In this document: positions 9,791-20,350 of the stretch, one piece after another
Layout: the number at the start of each line of letters is the position of its first letter
Position numbering within the stretch: the stretch's first letter is position 1
The notes under the pieces: model-generated
The model's input: only the letters and a program-made list of their open reading frames with translations
Told to the model about the DNA's origin: nothing
Database searches by the model: none
From: Symbiodinium natans
Taxonomy: Eukaryota > Sar > Dinophyceae > Suessiales > Symbiodiniaceae
NCBI GenBank assembly: GCA_905221605.1
Contig: CAJNDS010001362.1
Location: 1 to 21,393 of the forward strand
DNA: 21,393 nucleotides
Direction: 5' to 3'
Program-made: the position numbers and the translations under genes

Positions 9791-11714
9791 CCAACCTCAT
9801 TCCTACCGTAGGAACGAGGCGTGCCCCAAGTCATTCCTACCGTAGGAACAAGGCGAACCAACCTCATTCCTACCGTAGGAACGAGGCGTGCCCCAAGTCA
9901 TTCCTACCGTAGGAACAAGGCGAACCAACCTCATTCGTACCGTAGGAACGAGGCGTGCCCCAAGTCATTCCTACCGTAGGAACAAGGCGAACCAACCTGA
10001 TTCCTACCGTAGGAACGAGGCGTGCCGCAAGTCATTCCTACCGTAGGAACAAGGCGAACCAACCTCATTCCTACCGTAGGAACGAGGCGTGCCCCAAGTC
10101 ATTCCTACCGTAGGAACAAGGCGAACCAACCGCGAACCAACCTCATTCCTACCGTAGGAACGAGGCGTGCCCAAGTCATTCCTACCGCAGGAACAAGGCG
10201 AACCAACCTCATTCCTACCGTAGGAACGAGGCGTGCCCCAAGTCATTCCTACCTTAGGAACAAGGCGAACCAACCTCATTCCTACCGTAGGAACGACTGT
10301 AGGAACAAGGCGAACAAACCTCATTCCTACCGTAGGAACGAGGCGTGCCCCAAGTCATTCCTACCGCAGGAACGAGGCTCATTCTTATCGTAGGAACAAG
10401 GCGTGCCCCAAGTCATTCCTACCGTAGGAACAAGGCGAACCAACCGAGGCGTGCCCCAAGTCATTCCTACCGTAGGAACAAGGCGAACAACCTCTTTCCT
10501 ACCGTAGGAACGAGGCGTGCCCCAAGTCATTGCTACCGTAGGAACAAAGCGAACCAACCTCATTCCTACCGTAGCAACGAGGCGTGCCCCAAGTCATTCC
10601 TCCCGTAGGAACAAGGCGAACCATCCTCATTCCTACCGTAGGAACGAGGCGTGCCCCAAGTCATTCCTACTGTAGGAACAACGCGAACCAACCTCATTCC
10701 TACCGTAGGAACGAGGCGTGCCCCAAGTCATTCCTACCGTAGGAACAAGGCGATTCAACCTCATTCCTACCGTAGGAACGAGGCGTGCCCCAAGTCATTC
10801 CTACCGTAGGATCAAGGCGAACCAACCTCATTCCTACGGTAGGAACGAGGCGTGCCCCAAATCATTCCTACCGTAGGAACAAGGCGAACCAACCTCATTC
10901 CTACCGTAGGAACGAGGCGTGCCCCAAGTCATTCCTACCGTAGGAACAAGGCGAACCAACCTCATTCCTACCGTAGGAACGAGGCGTGCGCCAAGTCATT
11001 CCTACCGTAGGAACAAGGCGAACCAACCTCATTCCTACCGTAGGAACGAGGCGTGCACCAACTCATTCCTACCGTAGGAACAAGGCGAACCAACCTCATT
11101 CCTACCGTAGGAACGAGGCGTGCCCCAAGTCATTCCTACCGTAGGAACCAGGCGAACCAACCTCGTTCCTACCGTAGGAACGAGGCGTGCCCCAAGTCAT
11201 TCCTACCGTAGTAACAAGGCGAACCAACCTCATTCCTACCGTAGTAACGAGGCGTGCCCCAAGTCATTCCTACCGTAGGAACAAGGCGAACCAACCTCAT
11301 TCCTACCGTAGGAACGAGGCGTGCCCCAAGTCATTCCTACCGTAGGAACAAGGCGAACCAAATTCCTACCGTAGGAACGAGGCGTGCCCCAAGTCATTCC
11401 TACCGTAGGAACAAGGCGAACCAACCTCATTCCTACCGTAGGAACGAGGCGTGCCCCAAGTCATTCCTACCGTAGGAACGAGGCTTGCCCCAAGTCATTC
11501 CTACCGTAGGAACAAGGCGAACCAACCTCATTCCTACCGTAGGAACGAGGCGTGCCCCAAGTCATTCCTACCGTAGGAACAAGGCGAACCAACCTCATTC
11601 GTACCGTAGGAACAAGGCGTGCCCCAAGTCACTCCTACCGTAGGAACAAGGCGAACCAACCTCATTCCTACCGTAGGAACGAGGCGTGCCCCAAGTCATT
11701 CCTACCGTAGGAAC

Positions 11715-11785
11715 AAGGGCGAACCAACCTCCATTTACTAACGTAAGCCTTCTAAGTAGGAACAATGCGAACACCAACCTCATTC
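11715..11785. other. Short degenerate patch bordering inverted block X
   Basis: The core is lost and replaced by ATTTACTAACGTAAGCC and TTCTAAGTAGG, followed by AACAATGCGAACACC. The stretch lies immediately left of the point (about 11781) where the inverted match to 4600 begins. It may therefore mark a rearrangement breakpoint. Confidence 0.55.
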
Positions 11786-12246
11786 CTACCGTAGGAACGA
11801 GGCGTGCCCCAAGTCATTCTTACCGTAGGAACAAGGCGAACCAACCTCATTCCTACCGTAGGAACGAGGCGTGCCCCAAGTCATTCCTACCGTAGGAACA
11901 AGGCGAACCAACCTCATTCCAACCGTAGGATCGAGCGTGCCCCAAGTCATTCCTACCGTAGGAACAAGGCGAACCAACCTCATTCCTACCGAAGGAACGA
12001 GGCGTGCCCCAAATCATTCCTACCGCAGGAAAAAGGCGAACCAACCTCATTCCTACCGTAGGAACGAGGCGTGCCCCAAGTCATTCCTACCGCAGGCACA
12101 AGGCGAACCAACCTCATTCCTACCGCAGGAACGACGCGTGCCCCAAGTCATTCCTACCGTAGGAACAAGGCGAACCAACCTCATTCCTACCGTAGGAACG
12201 AGGCGTGCCCCAAGTCATTCCTACCGTAGGAACAAGGCGAACCAAC
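11781..12246 (+). repeat. Inverted duplication block X, right copy
   Basis: This is the forward-strand match of reverse-strand 4135-4600, with the same private variants in mirror order. It contains the run that gives the longest plus-strand open frame of the window. That frame exists only because deletions and variants such as CGATCGAGCG shift past the core TAG codons. Confidence 0.85.
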
Positions 12247-12404
12247 CTCGTTCCTACCGTAGGAACGAGGCGTGCCCCAAGTCATTCCTACCGGAGGAAC
12301 AAGGCGAACCAACCTCATTCCTACCGTAGGAACGAGGCATGCCCCAAGTCATTCCTACCGTAGGAACAAGGCGAACCAACCTCATTCCTACCGTAGGAAC
12401 GAGG

Positions 12405-12900
12405 CGTGCCCCAAGTCATTCCTACCGTAGGAACGAGGCGAACCAACCTCATTCCTACCGTAGGAACGAGGCGTGCCCCAAGTCATTCCTACCGTAGGAA
12501 CAAGGCGAACCGACCTCATTCCTACCGTAGGAACGAGGCGTGCCCCAAGTAGGAACAAGGCGAACCAACCTCATTCCTACCGTAGAAACGAGGCGTGCCC
12601 CAAGTCATTCCTACCGTAGGAACAACCTCATTCCTACCGTAGGAACGAGGCGTGCCCCAAATCATTCCTACCGTAGGAACAAGGCGAACCAACCTCATTC
12701 CGACCGTAGGAACGAGGCGTGCCCCAAGTCATTCCTATCATTCCTACTGTAGGAACGAGGCGTGCCCCAAGTCATTCCTACCGTAGGAACAAGGCGAACC
12801 AATCTCATTCCTGCCGTAGGAACGTGGCGTGCCCCAAGTCATTCCTACCGTAGGAACAAGGCGAACCAACCTCATTCCTACCGTAGGAACGAGGCGTGCC
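12405..12900 (+). repeat. Inverted duplication block Y, right copy
   Basis: This is the forward-strand match of reverse-strand 4840-5330. A perfect reverse-complement arm would place block Y before block X. Here block X comes first, so at least one further duplication, deletion or exchange happened after the inversion. Confidence 0.85.
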
Positions 12901-13035
12901 CCAAGTCATTCCTACCGTAGGAACAAGGCGAAACAACCTACCTCATTCCTACCGTAGGAACGAGGCGTGCCCCAAGTCATTCCTACCGTAGGAACAAGGC
13001 GAACCAACCTCATTCCTACCGTAGGAACGAGGCGT

Positions 13036-13060
13036 GCCCCAAGGCGTGCCCCCAAGCTCA
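13036..13060. other. B/C boundary: switch from 67-bp to 35-bp units
   Basis: Within one unit the linker changes from CCCCAAGTCATTCC to CCCCAAGCTCATTCC, and the AACAAGGCGAACCAACC half disappears for good. The join reads GCGTGCCCCAAGGCGTGCCCCC, an overlapping duplication of GGCGTGCC. A similar join (GCGTGCCCGGCGTGCC) lies at about 13329. Orientation does not change. Confidence 0.85.
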
Positions 13061-13124
13061 TTCCTACGGTAGGAACGAGGCGTGCCCCAAGCTCATTCCT
13101 ACCGTAGGAACGAGGCGTGCCCCA

Positions 13125-13345
13125 AGCTCATTCCTACGGTAGGAACGAGGCGTGCCCCCAAGCTCATTCCTACGGCAGGAACGTGGCGTGCCCCAAGCTC
13201 ATTCCTACGGTAGGAACGAGGCGTGCCCCCAAGCTCATTCCTACGGCAGGAACGAGGCGTGCCCCAAGCTCATTCCTACCGTAGGAACGAGGCGTGCCCC
13301 CAAGCTCATTCCTACGGTAGGAACGAGGCGTGCCCGGCGTGCCCC
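13125..13345 (+). repeat. 71-bp dimeric zone at the left edge of array C
   Basis: Here the linker alternates between five C (CGTGCCCCCAAGC) and four C (CGTGCCCCAAGC), giving 36-bp and 35-bp units in turn, a 71-bp period. A CGGCAGG core recurs in step with it. The zone ends at a partial-unit join (GCGTGCCCGGCGTGCC, about 13329-13345). It is a second, independent dimeric register next to the 67-bp array. Confidence 0.7.
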
Positions 13346-13581
13346 CAAGCTCATTCCTACGGTAGGAACGAGGCGTGCCCCAAGCTCATTCCTACGATAG
13401 GAACGAGGCGTGCCCCCAAGCTCATTCCTACAGTAGGAACGAGGCGTGCCCCAAGCTCATTCCTACGATAGGAACGAGGCATGCCCCAAGCTCATTCCTA
13501 CGGTAGGAACGAGGCGTGCCCCAAGCTCATTCCTACGGTAGGAACGAGGCGTGCCCCAAGCTCATTCCTACGGTAGGAACG

Positions 13582-13831
13582 AGGCGTGCCCCAAGCTCAT
13601 TCCTACCGTAGGAACGAGGCGTGCCCCAAGCTCATTCCTACCGTAGGAACGAGGCGTGCCCCAAACTCATTCCTACAGTAGGAACGAGGCGTGCCCCAAG
13701 CTCATTCCTACCGTAGGAACGAGGCGTGCCCCAAGCTCATTCCTACCGTAGGAACCAAGCTTATTCCTACGGTAGGAACGAGGCGTGCCCCAAGCTCATT
13801 CCTACGGTAGGAACGAGGCGTGCCCCAAGCT
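13582..13831. repeat. Direct duplication block 3, left copy
   Basis: Markers are CCCCAAACTCATTCCTACAG (from about 13658) and the deleted unit GGAACCAAGCTTATTCC (13751 on), which creates an AAGCTT site. Both recur at a constant offset of 4879 bp in 18461-18710, with no difference seen. Confidence 0.85.
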
Positions 13832-14842
13832 CATTCCTACCGTAGGAACGAGGCGTGCCCCAAGCTCATTCCTACCGTAGGAACGAGGCGTGCCCCAAGC
13901 TCATTCCTACCGTAGGAACGAGGCGTGCCCCAAGCTCATTACTACGGTAGGAACGAGGCGTGCCCCAAGCTCATTCCTACCGTAGGAAGGAGGCGTGCCC
14001 CAAGCTCATTCCTACCGTAGGAACGAGGCGTGCCCCAAGCTCATTCCTACCGTAGGAACGAGGCGTGCCCCAAGCTCATTCCTACCGTAGGAACGAGGCG
14101 TGCCCCAAGCTCATTCCTACCGTAGGAACGAGGCGTGCCCCAAGCTCATTCCTACCGTAGGAACGAGGCGTGCCCCAAGCTCATTCCTACCGTAGGAACG
14201 AGGCGTGCCCCAAGCTCATTCCTACGGTAGGAACGAGGCGTGCCCCAAGCTCATTCCTACCGTAGGAACGAGGCGTGCCCCAGGCTCATTCCTACGGTAG
14301 GAACGAGGCGTGCCCCAAGCTCATTCCTACGGTAGGAACGAGGCGTGCCCCAAGCTCATTCCTACCGTCGGAACGAGGCGTGCCCCAAGCTCATTCCTAC
14401 CGTAGGAACGAGGCGTGCCCCAAGCTCATTCCTACGGTAGGAACGAGGCGTGCCCCAAGCTCATTCCTACCGTAGGAACGAGGCATGCCCCAAGCTCATT
14501 CCTACGGTAGGAACGAGGCGTTCCCCAAGCTCATTCCTACCGTAGGAACGAGGCGTGCCCCAAGCTCATTCCTACGGTAGGAACGAGGCGTGCCCCAACA
14601 TTCCTACGGTAGGAACGAGGCGTGCCCCAAGCTCATTCCTACGGTAGGAACGAGGCGTGCCAAGCTCATTCCTACCGTAGGAACGAGGCGTGCCCCAAGC
14701 TCATTCCTACGGTAGGAACGAGGCGTGCCCCAAGCTCATTCCTACCGTAGGAACGAGGCGTGCCCCAAGCTCATTCCTACGGTAGGAACGAGGCGTGCCC
14801 CAAGCTCATTACTACGGTAGGAACGAGGCGTGCCCCAAGCTC

Positions 14843-15055
14843 ATTCCTACCGGTAGGAGGCGGCGGCCCCAAGCTCCTCCTAACCGTAGGAACGAGGCGT
14901 TGCCCCAAGCTCATTCCTACCTTAGGAAACGAGGCGTGCCCCAAGCTCATTCCTACCGTAGGAACGAGGCGTGTCCCAAGCTCATTCCTACCGTAGGAAC
15001 GAGGCGTGCCCCAAGCTCATTCCTACCATAGAAACAATCCCTCCCAAGCTCATTC
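14843..15055. other. Degenerate patch in array C
   Basis: Two clusters of altered units lie at about 14850-14935 (GTAGGAGGCGGCGGCCCC, CTCCTCCTAACCG) and 15027-15052 (CCATAGAAACAATCCCTCCC), with near-consensus units between them. The second cluster lies just before the start of duplication block 4. Confidence 0.5.
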
Positions 15056-15060
15056 CTACG

Positions 15061-15752
15061 GTAGGAACGAGGCGTGCCCCAAGCTCATTCCTACGGTAGG
15101 AACGAGGCGTGCCCCAAGCTCATTCCTACCGTAGGAACGAGGCGTGCCCCAAGCTCGTTCCTACGGTAGGGACGAGGCGTGCCCCAAGCTCATTCCTACC
15201 GTAGGAACGAGGCATGCCCCAAGCTCATTCTTACGGTAGGAACGAGGCGTGCCCCAAGCTCATTCCTACGGTAGGAACGAGGCGTGCCCCAAGCTCATTC
15301 CTACCGTAGGAACGAGGCGTGCCCCAAGCTCATTCCTACCGTAGGAACGAGACGTGCCACAAGCTCATTCCTACCGTAGGAACGAGGCGTGCCCCAAGCT
15401 CATTCCTACCGTAGGAACGAGGCGTGCCCCAAGCTCATTCCTACGGCAGGAACGAGGCGTGCCCCAACCTCATTCCTTCCGTAGGAACGAGGCGTGCCCC
15501 AAGCTCATTCCTACCGTAGGAACGAGGCGTGACCCAAGCTCATTCCTACCGTAGGAACGAGGTGTGCCCCAAGCTCATTCCTACTGTAGGAACGAGGCGT
15601 GCCCCAAGCTCATTCCTACCGTAGGAACGAGGCGTGCCCCAAGCTCATTCCTACCGTAGGAACGAGGCGTGCCCCAAGCTCATTCCTGCCGTAGGAACGA
15701 GGCGTGCCCCAAGCTCATTCCTACGGTAGGAACGAGGCGTGCCCCAAGCTCA
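15061..15752. repeat. Direct duplication block 4, left copy
   Basis: Nearly 700 bp match 18651-19342 at offset 3590 with no difference seen. Ordered markers are AAGCTCGTTCC with GTAGGGACGAGG (15150), GAGGCATGCC, CATTCTTACGG, GAGACGTGCCAC, CGGCAGG, CCCCAACCTCATTCCTTCCG, GCGTGACCC, GAGGTGTGCC, CTACTGTAGG and CCTGCCGTAGG. Identity ends where an extra A opens the degenerate patch at 15753. Confidence 0.9.
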
Positions 15753-16135
15753 ATTCCTACGGTAGGAACTATGGTGCCCCAAGCTCATTCCTACCGTAGG
15801 AACATGCGTGCCCCAAACGTCGCTTTCCTACCGTAGGACGAGGCGTCCCCGAAAAAACCAAGCTCATTCCTAGTAGGAACAGGCGTGCCCCAAGCTCATA
15901 TCCTGCCGTAGGAACGAGGCGTGCACCAAGCTACCTACCGTAGGAAAGATGCGTGCCCCAAGCTCATTCCTACCGTAGGAAACGAGGCCTTGCCCACGCT
16001 CATTCCTACCGTAGTATCGAGGTGGCCCCAAGCTCATTCCTACCGTAGGAACGCGTCGTGCCCCAAGCTCATTCCTACCGTAGGAAACGATGCGTGCCCC
16101 AACTCATTCCTCCGTAGGAACAGCGAGCCCCAAGC
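15753..16135. other. Degenerate, indel-rich patch in array C
   Basis: It starts exactly where duplication block 4 ends and carries many single-base indels (GGAACTATGGTGCCCC, a GAAAAAACC insertion, CTAGTAGGAAC, CTACCTACCG). The other copy of block 4 continues with clean units at the matching place. The units after about 16135 are again near perfect. Low-quality consensus is the simplest reading. Confidence 0.6.
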
Positions 16136-16809
16136 TCATTCCTACCGTAGGAACGAGGCGTGCCCCAAGCTCATTCCTACCGTAGGAACGAGGCGTGCCC
16201 CAAGCTCATTCCTACCGTAGGAACGAGGCGTGCCCCAAGCTCATTCCTACCGTAGGAACGAGGCGTGCCCCAAGCTCATTCCTACCGTAGGAACGAGGCG
16301 TGCCCCAAGCTCATTCCTACCGTAGGAACGAGGCGTGCCCCAAGCTCATTCCTACCGTAGGAACGAGGCGTGCCCCAAGCTCATTCCTACCGTAGGAACG
16401 AGGCGTGCCCCAAGCTCATTCCTACCGTAGGAACGAGGCGTGCCCCAAGCTCATTCCTACCGTAGGAACGAGGCGTGCCCCAAGCTCATTCCTACGGTAG
16501 GAACGAGGCGTGCCCCAAGCTCATTCCTACCGTAGGAACGAGGCGTGCCCCAAGCTCATTCCTACGGTAGGAACGAGGCGTGCCCCAAGCTCATTCCTAC
16601 GGTAGGAACGAGGCGTGCCCCAAGCTCATTCCTACCGTAGGAACGAGGCGTGCCCCAAGCTCATTCCTACTGTAGGAACGAGGCGTGCCCCAAGCTCATT
16701 CCTACCGTAGGAACGAGGCGTGCCCCAAGCTCATTCCTACGGTAGGAACGAGGCGTGCCCCAAGCTCATTCCTACGGTAGGAACGAGGCGTGCCCCAAGC
16801 TCATTCCTA

Positions 16810-17215
16810 CAGTAGGAAACGAAGGCGTTGCCCCAAGCTCTTACTACCGTAGGAACGAGGGCGTGCCCCAAAGCTCATTCCTACGGGTAAGGACGAGGCG
16901 GGCCCCAAGCTTCATTACTACGGTAGAAAACGAGCGCCCCCAAGCTCCTTCCTACGGTCATAGGAACGAGGCGTGACCCAAGCTCATTCCTACCGTAGGA
17001 ACGAGGAGTGCCCCAAGCTCTGTCCTACGGTAGGAAACAAGGCGGCCCAAGCTCATTCCTACGGTAGAAGAGGCGTGCCCCAAGCGCATGCCCTCACCGA
17101 GTGAACGAGGCGTGCCCCAAGATATTCCTACGGTAGGAACGAGGCGGGAACAAGCTTCATACAGTAGGAAAGAGGCGTGAACAAGAGTCATTCATACGGT
17201 AGGAACGAGGCGTGC
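16810..17215. other. Degenerate, indel-rich patch in array C
   Basis: Units drift in length and sequence (GGAAACGAAGGCGTTGCC, CTACGGGTAAGGACG, GGTAGAAAACGAGCG, GCATGCCCTCACCGAGTG) between two almost perfect stretches. Open frames on both strands here exist only because the indels remove TAG codons. No motif is recognised. Confidence 0.6.
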
Positions 17216-17650
17216 CCCAAGCTCATTCCTGCCGTAGGAACGAGGCGTGCCCCAAGCTCATTCCTACGGTAGGAACGAGGCGTGCCCCAAGCTCATTCCT
17301 ACGGTAGGAACGAGGCGTGCCCCAAGCTCATTCCTACCGTAGGAACGAGGCGTGCCCCAAGCTCATTCCTACCGTAGGAACGAGGCGTGCCCCAAGCTCA
17401 TTCCTACCGTAGGAACGAGGCGTGCCCCAAGCTCATTCCTACCGTAGGAACGAGGCGTGCCCCAAGCTCATTCCTACGGTAGGAACGAGGCGTGCCCCAA
17501 GCTCATTCCTACCGTAGGAACGAGGCGTGCCCCAAGCTCATTCCTACCGTAGGAACGAGGCGTGCCCCAAGCTCATTCCTACCGTAGGAACGAGGCGTGC
17601 CCCAAGCTCATTCCTACGGTAGGAACGAGGCGTGCCCCAAGCTCATTCCT

Positions 17651-17950
17651 ACCGTAGGAACGAGGCGTGCCCCAAGCTCATTCCTACCGTAGGAACGAGG
17701 CGTGCCCCAAGCTCATTCCTACGGTAGGAACGAGGCGTGCCCCAAGCTCATTCCTACCGTAGGAACGAGGCGTGCCCCAAGCTCATTCCTACCGTAGGAA
17801 CGAGGCGTGCCCCAAGCTCATTCCTACGGTAGGAACGAGGCGTGCCCCAAGCTCATTCCTACCGTAGGAACGAGGCGTGCCCCAAGCTCATTCCTACCGT
17901 AGGAACGAGGCGTGCCCCAAGCTCATTCCTACGGTAGGAACGAGGCGTGC
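17651..17950 (+). repeat. Possible 105-bp three-unit register in array C
   Basis: Central bases of consecutive cores read C, C, G, repeated at 17651-17930: cores near 17651 and 17686 have C, 17721 has G, and so on for three full cycles, after which the pattern is lost. If real, this is a three-unit higher-order repeat. Chance in a two-state series is possible. Confidence 0.4.
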
Positions 17951-18039
17951 CCCAAGCTCATTCCTACGGTAGGAACGAGGCGTGCCCCAAGCTCATTCCT
18001 ACCGTAGGAACGAGGCGTGCCCCAAGCTCATTCCTACCG

Positions 18040-18383
18040 TAGGAACGAGGCGTGCCCCAAGCTCATTCCTACCGTAGGAACGAGGCGTGCCCCAAGCTCA
18101 TTCCTACCGTAGGAACGAGGCGTGCCCCAAGCTCATTCCTACGGTAGGAACGAGGCGTGCCCCAAGCTCATTCCTACGGTAGCAACGGTAGGAACGAGGC
18201 GTGGCCCAAGCTCATTCCTACCGTAGGAACGAGGCGTGCCCCAAGCTCATTCCTACGGTAGGAACGAGGCGTGCCCCAAGCTCATTCCTACCGTAGGAAC
18301 GAGGCGTGCCCCTAGCTCATTCCTACGGTAGGAACGAGGCGTGCCCCAAGCTCATTCCTACGGTCGGAACGAGGCGTGCCCCA
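18040..18383. repeat. Direct duplication block 5, left copy
   Basis: Markers are the core doublet GGTAGCAACGGTAGG (18178), GTGGCCCAAGC, GTGCCCCTAGC (18308) and CGGTCGGAAC (18361). They recur at 19387-19730 with a constant offset of 1347 bp. The right copy ends where the 19731 degenerate patch begins. Confidence 0.85.
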
Positions 18384-18460
18384 AGCTCATTCCTACGGTA
18401 GGAACGAGGCGTGCCCCAAGCTCATTCCTACGGTAGGAACGAGGCGTGCCCCAAGCTCAT

Positions 18461-18710
18461 AGGCGTGCCCCAAGCTCATTCCTACCGTAGGAACGAGGCG
18501 TGCCCCAAGCTCATTCCTACCGTAGGAACGAGGCGTGCCCCAAACTCATTCCTACAGTAGGAACGAGGCGTGCCCCAAGCTCATTCCTACCGTAGGAACG
18601 AGGCGTGCCCCAAGCTCATTCCTACCGTAGGAACCAAGCTTATTCCTACGGTAGGAACGAGGCGTGCCCCAAGCTCATTCCTACGGTAGGAACGAGGCGT
18701 GCCCCAAGCT
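18461..18710. repeat. Direct duplication block 3, right copy, after a truncated unit
   Basis: A broken unit (AAGCTCAT joined to AGGCGTGCC at 18460/18461) marks the breakpoint. From 18461 the sequence follows 13582 onward, then changes to following block 4 somewhere between about 18641 and 18745. The segment is therefore a mosaic of two distant parts of array C. Confidence 0.85.
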
Positions 18711-19342
18711 CATTCCTACCGTAGGAACGAGGCGTGCCCCAAGCTCGTTCCTACGGTAGGGACGAGGCGTGCCCCAAGCTCATTCCTACCGTAGGAACGA
18801 GGCATGCCCCAAGCTCATTCTTACGGTAGGAACGAGGCGTGCCCCAAGCTCATTCCTACGGTAGGAACGAGGCGTGCCCCAAGCTCATTCCTACCGTAGG
18901 AACGAGGCGTGCCCCAAGCTCATTCCTACCGTAGGAACGAGACGTGCCACAAGCTCATTCCTACCGTAGGAACGAGGCGTGCCCCAAGCTCATTCCTACC
19001 GTAGGAACGAGGCGTGCCCCAAGCTCATTCCTACGGCAGGAACGAGGCGTGCCCCAACCTCATTCCTTCCGTAGGAACGAGGCGTGCCCCAAGCTCATTC
19101 CTACCGTAGGAACGAGGCGTGACCCAAGCTCATTCCTACCGTAGGAACGAGGTGTGCCCCAAGCTCATTCCTACTGTAGGAACGAGGCGTGCCCCAAGCT
19201 CATTCCTACCGTAGGAACGAGGCGTGCCCCAAGCTCATTCCTACCGTAGGAACGAGGCGTGCCCCAAGCTCATTCCTGCCGTAGGAACGAGGCGTGCCCC
19301 AAGCTCATTCCTACGGTAGGAACGAGGCGTGCCCCAAGCTCA
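18651..19342. repeat. Direct duplication block 4, right copy
   Basis: This is the copy of 15061-15752 at offset 3590, with all listed markers in order and no difference seen. At 19343 it continues with regular units, unlike the left copy, which enters a degenerate patch. Confidence 0.9.
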
Positions 19343-19386
19343 TTCCTACGGTAGGAACGAGGCGTGCCCCAAGCTCATTCCTACGG

Positions 19387-19730
19387 TAGGAACGAGGCGT
19401 GCCCCAAGCTCATTCCTACCGTAGGAACGAGGCGTGCCCCAAGCTCATTCCTACCGTAGGAACGAGGCGTGCCCCAAGCTCATTCCTACGGTAGGAACGA
19501 GGCGTGCCCCAAGCTCATTCCTACGGTAGCAACGGTAGGAACGAGGCGTGGCCCAAGCTCATTCCTACCGTAGGAACGAGGCGTGCCCCAAGCTCATTCC
19601 TACGGTAGGAACGAGGCGTGCCCCAAGCTCATTCCTACCGTAGGAACGAGGCGTGCCCCTAGCTCATTCCTACGGTAGGAACGAGGCGTGCCCCAAGCTC
19701 ATTCCTACGGTCGGAACGAGGCGTGCCCCA
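19387..19730. repeat. Direct duplication block 5, right copy
   Basis: This is the copy of 18040-18383 at offset 1347. The match ends at an inserted A (GCCCCAAAGC, 19731), which also starts a degenerate patch. Confidence 0.85.
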
Positions 19731-19925
19731 AAGCTCATTCCTAACAGTAGGAACGAGGCTGCCCAAGCTCATTCCTACCGTAGGAACGAGGCGTGCCCCA
19801 AGCCATTCCTACCGAGGAAACGAGGCGTGCCCCAAGCTCATTCCTACCGTAGGAACGAGGCTGCCCAACTCATTCCTACGTAGGAACGAGGCGTGCCCCG
19901 AGCTCATTCCTACCCGTCGGAACGA
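19731..19925. other. Degenerate patch in array C
   Basis: Deletions and substitutions cluster here (CTAACAGTAGG, GAGGCTGCCCAAGC, CTACCGAGGAAACG, CTACGTAGG, CTACCCGTCGG). The array recovers after about 19925. Confidence 0.55.
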
Positions 19926-20350
19926 GGCGTGCCCCAAGCTCATTCCTACGGTAGGAACGAGGCGTGCCCCAAGCTCATTCCTACGGTAGGAACGAGGCGT
20001 GCCCCAAGCTCTTTCCTACGGTAGGAACGAGGCGTGTCCCAAGCTCATTCCTACGGTAGGAACGAGGCGTGCCCCAAGCTCACTCCTACCGTAGGAACGA
20101 GGCGTGCCCCAAAGCTCATTCCTACGGTAGGAACGAGGCGTGCCCCAAGCTCATTCCTACCGTAGGAACGAGGCGTGCCCCAAGCTCATTCCTACGGTAG
20201 GAACGAGGCGTGCCCCAAGCTCATTCCTACCGTAGGAACGAGGCGTGCCCCAAGCTCATTCCTAACGTAGGAACGAGGCGTGCCCCAAGCTCTTCCTACC
20301 GTAGGAACGAGGCGTGCCCAATCTCATTCCTACGGTAGGAACGAGGCGTG

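Larger units (their letters stand above)
6454..13042 (+). repeat. Array B: 67-bp dimeric tandem repeat, forward orientation
   Basis: This is the same 67-bp unit as array A but reverse-complemented: GAACGAGGCGTGCCCCAAG, then TCATTCC-core, then AACAAGGCGAACCAACC. There are about 90 units. The central base is nearly always C on this strand, which is the same state as array A once orientation is allowed for. The array is broken by a MITE-like element (8237-8387), a unique insert (9086-9264) and three degenerate patches (about 7217-7720, 9535-9790 and 11715-11785). Irregular units include an internal GCGAACCAACC duplication at about 10131. Plus-strand open frames here (for example 11871-12329) are repeat by-products and have reverse-strand counterparts in array A. 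No gene is seen. Confidence 0.95.

Noticed and set aside
11871-12329. 152-codon open frame on the + strand
   Set aside because: It is made wholly of repeat units and stays open only because of local deletions and lost TAG codons. Its counterpart on the - strand at 4085-4510 has the same origin, being the inverted copy of the block. No start context or codon constraint is visible.
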